DNA of 64,000 bases, taken from NCBI RefSeq assembly GCF_025061645.1, contig NZ_JANYMP010000013.1, positions 62,001 to 126,000 on the forward strand. Direction: 5' to 3'. The notes beneath the pieces were generated by a model. The model worked only from the letters and a program-made list of their open reading frames with translations, did no database searches and had not been told where the DNA came from. Below, in pieces: positions 63,078 to 64,000 of this stretch; the stretch's first letter is position 1, and each line of letters starts with the position of its first letter. A program made the position numbers and the translations under genes. This DNA is from Umezawaea endophytica (GTDB lineage: Bacteria; Actinomycetota; Actinomycetes; Mycobacteriales; Pseudonocardiaceae).

Positions 63078-64000
63078 CGTCGCCCCTCCAGCAGGTCGGC
63101 CGCGGTGTCGAGGGCGGTGCGCAGCCGCCGCAGCATCTCGCGGAGGTCGTCGGGCGCGGTCACCAGCGGGGGCGCCACCGTCAGGTGCGCGGCGGGAACG
63201 CCGTGGACGAGGCAGGCGCCGGGGAGCACCACCACACCAGCGTCCAGTGCGAGGTCGGCGACGGTCCGGGCCCACGTCCCGGCCGTGCCGGTGGACGGTC
63301 CGGGGACGCGCAGCTCCACCGCCGCGAGCAGGCCTTCCGACCTGACGTCGCGGACGGCGGGGCAGTCGCGCAGCCCGGCCAGCTCGCGGGCCAGGTCGAC
63401 GCCCAGGTCCCGGACGTGGTCCCGGAGGCCGGGTTCGGTCAGTCGGCGCACCGCGGTCAGCGCGACGGCGACCCCGATGGGATGGCTGTTGTAGTTGTGG
63501 CCCAACAGGTTCGCGCCGGGCGGGAGCGCCGCGACCACCTCGCCGGAGGCGAGCGTGGCGCTGATGGGCGAGTAGCCCACCCCCAGGCCCTTGCCCACGC
63601 AGACCAGGTCGGGGCGCAGGCCGACGAGCGTGGACGCGAACGGCGGCCCCACCCGGCCCAGCGCGGTGGTGACCTCGTCGGCGATGACCAGGAACCGGTG
63701 GCGGCGGCGGAGGTCGTGCAGCGCGGCGACGAACTCGGCGGGCACCCGCCTGCACCCCGCGGCGTGCGCCGCGATCGGTTCGACGACCACCGCCGCGACG
63801 GTTCCGCCCTCGGGGCCGACGAGGAGGGCCTCCAGCGCCTCGACGGCGCGGGTGGCGCAGTCGTCCTCGCCGTGCGGGTCCGCCTGCCGGTGGGGGCAGA
63901 ACGGCGTGGGCACGGACAACCGGTGCAGCAGTAGGCCTTCGAACGGCTCCAGCGCCGCGGAGGCGCCGGTGCAGGTGAGCGCTCCGGGCGTGGAACCGTG
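63074..64000 (-). CDS. Class III PLP aminotransferase (partial, 5' end outside)
   Basis: At least 309 residues, open at the window edge. Motifs: GSTPGAL near the edge, VVVEPIAAHAAGC, VIADEVTTALGRVG (the Asp that holds the PLP ring) and CVGKGLGVGYSPISATLAS with the catalytic Lys. It belongs to the omega-aminotransferase group. Overlap by 4 bp with the LanB-like gene means it is part of that cluster, perhaps making an amino donor or a modified residue. Confidence 0.88.
   Translation of the reverse strand, partial: HGSTPGALTCTGASAALEPFEGLLLHRLSVPTPFCPHRQADPHGEDDCATRAVEALEALLVGPEGGTVAAVVVEPIAAHAAGCRRVPAEFVAALHDLRRRHRFLVIADEVTTALGRVGPPFASTLVGLRPDLVCVGKGLGVGYSPISATLASGEVVAALPPGANLLGHNYNSHPIGVAVALTAVRRLTEPGLRDHVRDLGVDLARELAGLRDCPAVRDVRSEGLLAAVELRVPGPSTGTAGTWARTVADLALDAGVVVLPGACLVHGVPAAHLTVAPPLVTAPDDLREMLRRLRTALDTAADLLEGRR

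Overview
The window is about 72% G+C, uses many GTG starts and 4-bp stop/start overlaps, and carries SARP, FurA-KatG, ESX-type and many TetR genes. This fits a filamentous actinomycete, most likely of the family Pseudonocardiaceae (Saccharothrix, Actinosynnema or Lentzea-like). The genus is an inference from gene style; no rRNA gene is present to confirm it. No tRNA, rRNA, CRISPR array, transposase or complete prophage was recognised.

Layout. At 1-3952 (minus) lies the edge of a class II lanthipeptide cluster: SARP regulator, a 61-residue Cys-rich precursor, LanM, and the start of another gene. At 4159-16469 (plus) is a five-gene MoxR / DUF5682-vWA / SWIM locus that resembles the E. coli yehI-yehL-yehM-yehP-yehQ region, with the yehM- and yehP-like parts fused. 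Two small hypothetical genes follow, then dnaE (18172-21735) with a strong terminator.

At 21865-26769 (plus) is the most unusual block: a J-domain/pseudokinase fusion, a vWA protein, a divergent adenylosuccinate-synthetase-like protein, a NUDIX/NrtR-like protein with a broken NUDIX box, and a DUF4231/SLATT membrane protein. Its promoter carries an inverted repeat TTGAGT-N7-ACTCAA, which matches the HspR (HAIR) heat-shock operator, and the first gene appears leaderless. I read this as a candidate stress- or conflict-response system under heat-shock control.

At 26752-38099 are a phosphotransferase, a secreted subtilase, a five-gene ESX-substrate-like operon (YbaB, EspC-like, WXG-like, two PH-like proteins), a PhoD phosphatase, and an operon of MBL hydrolase, DedA protein and membrane phosphodiesterase. 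The meeting point of the convergent PhoD and phosphodiesterase genes holds an 18-bp tandem repeat, a 24-bp perfect inverted repeat and a local strand skew. At 38146-43856 are isoquinoline-oxidoreductase-type molybdenum hydroxylase genes diverging from furA-katG. Between katG and a small HTH gene is a nested palindrome of about 97 bp.

At 44259-54778 are several regulator/target pairs (TetR with agmatine deiminase, a LacI-type operator with a GH78 rhamnosidase, TetR with a DMT exporter, LysR with a kelch protein) and a lysin-like protein. At 55303-57069 are two TasA/CalY-like secreted proteins with an SipW-type signal peptidase. At 57120-59383 are two response regulators facing a histidine kinase gene with a 7-bp-type frameshift. 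At 59517-64000 (minus) is the edge of a second RiPP-like cluster: class III aminotransferase, LanB-like dehydratase and MFS exporter.
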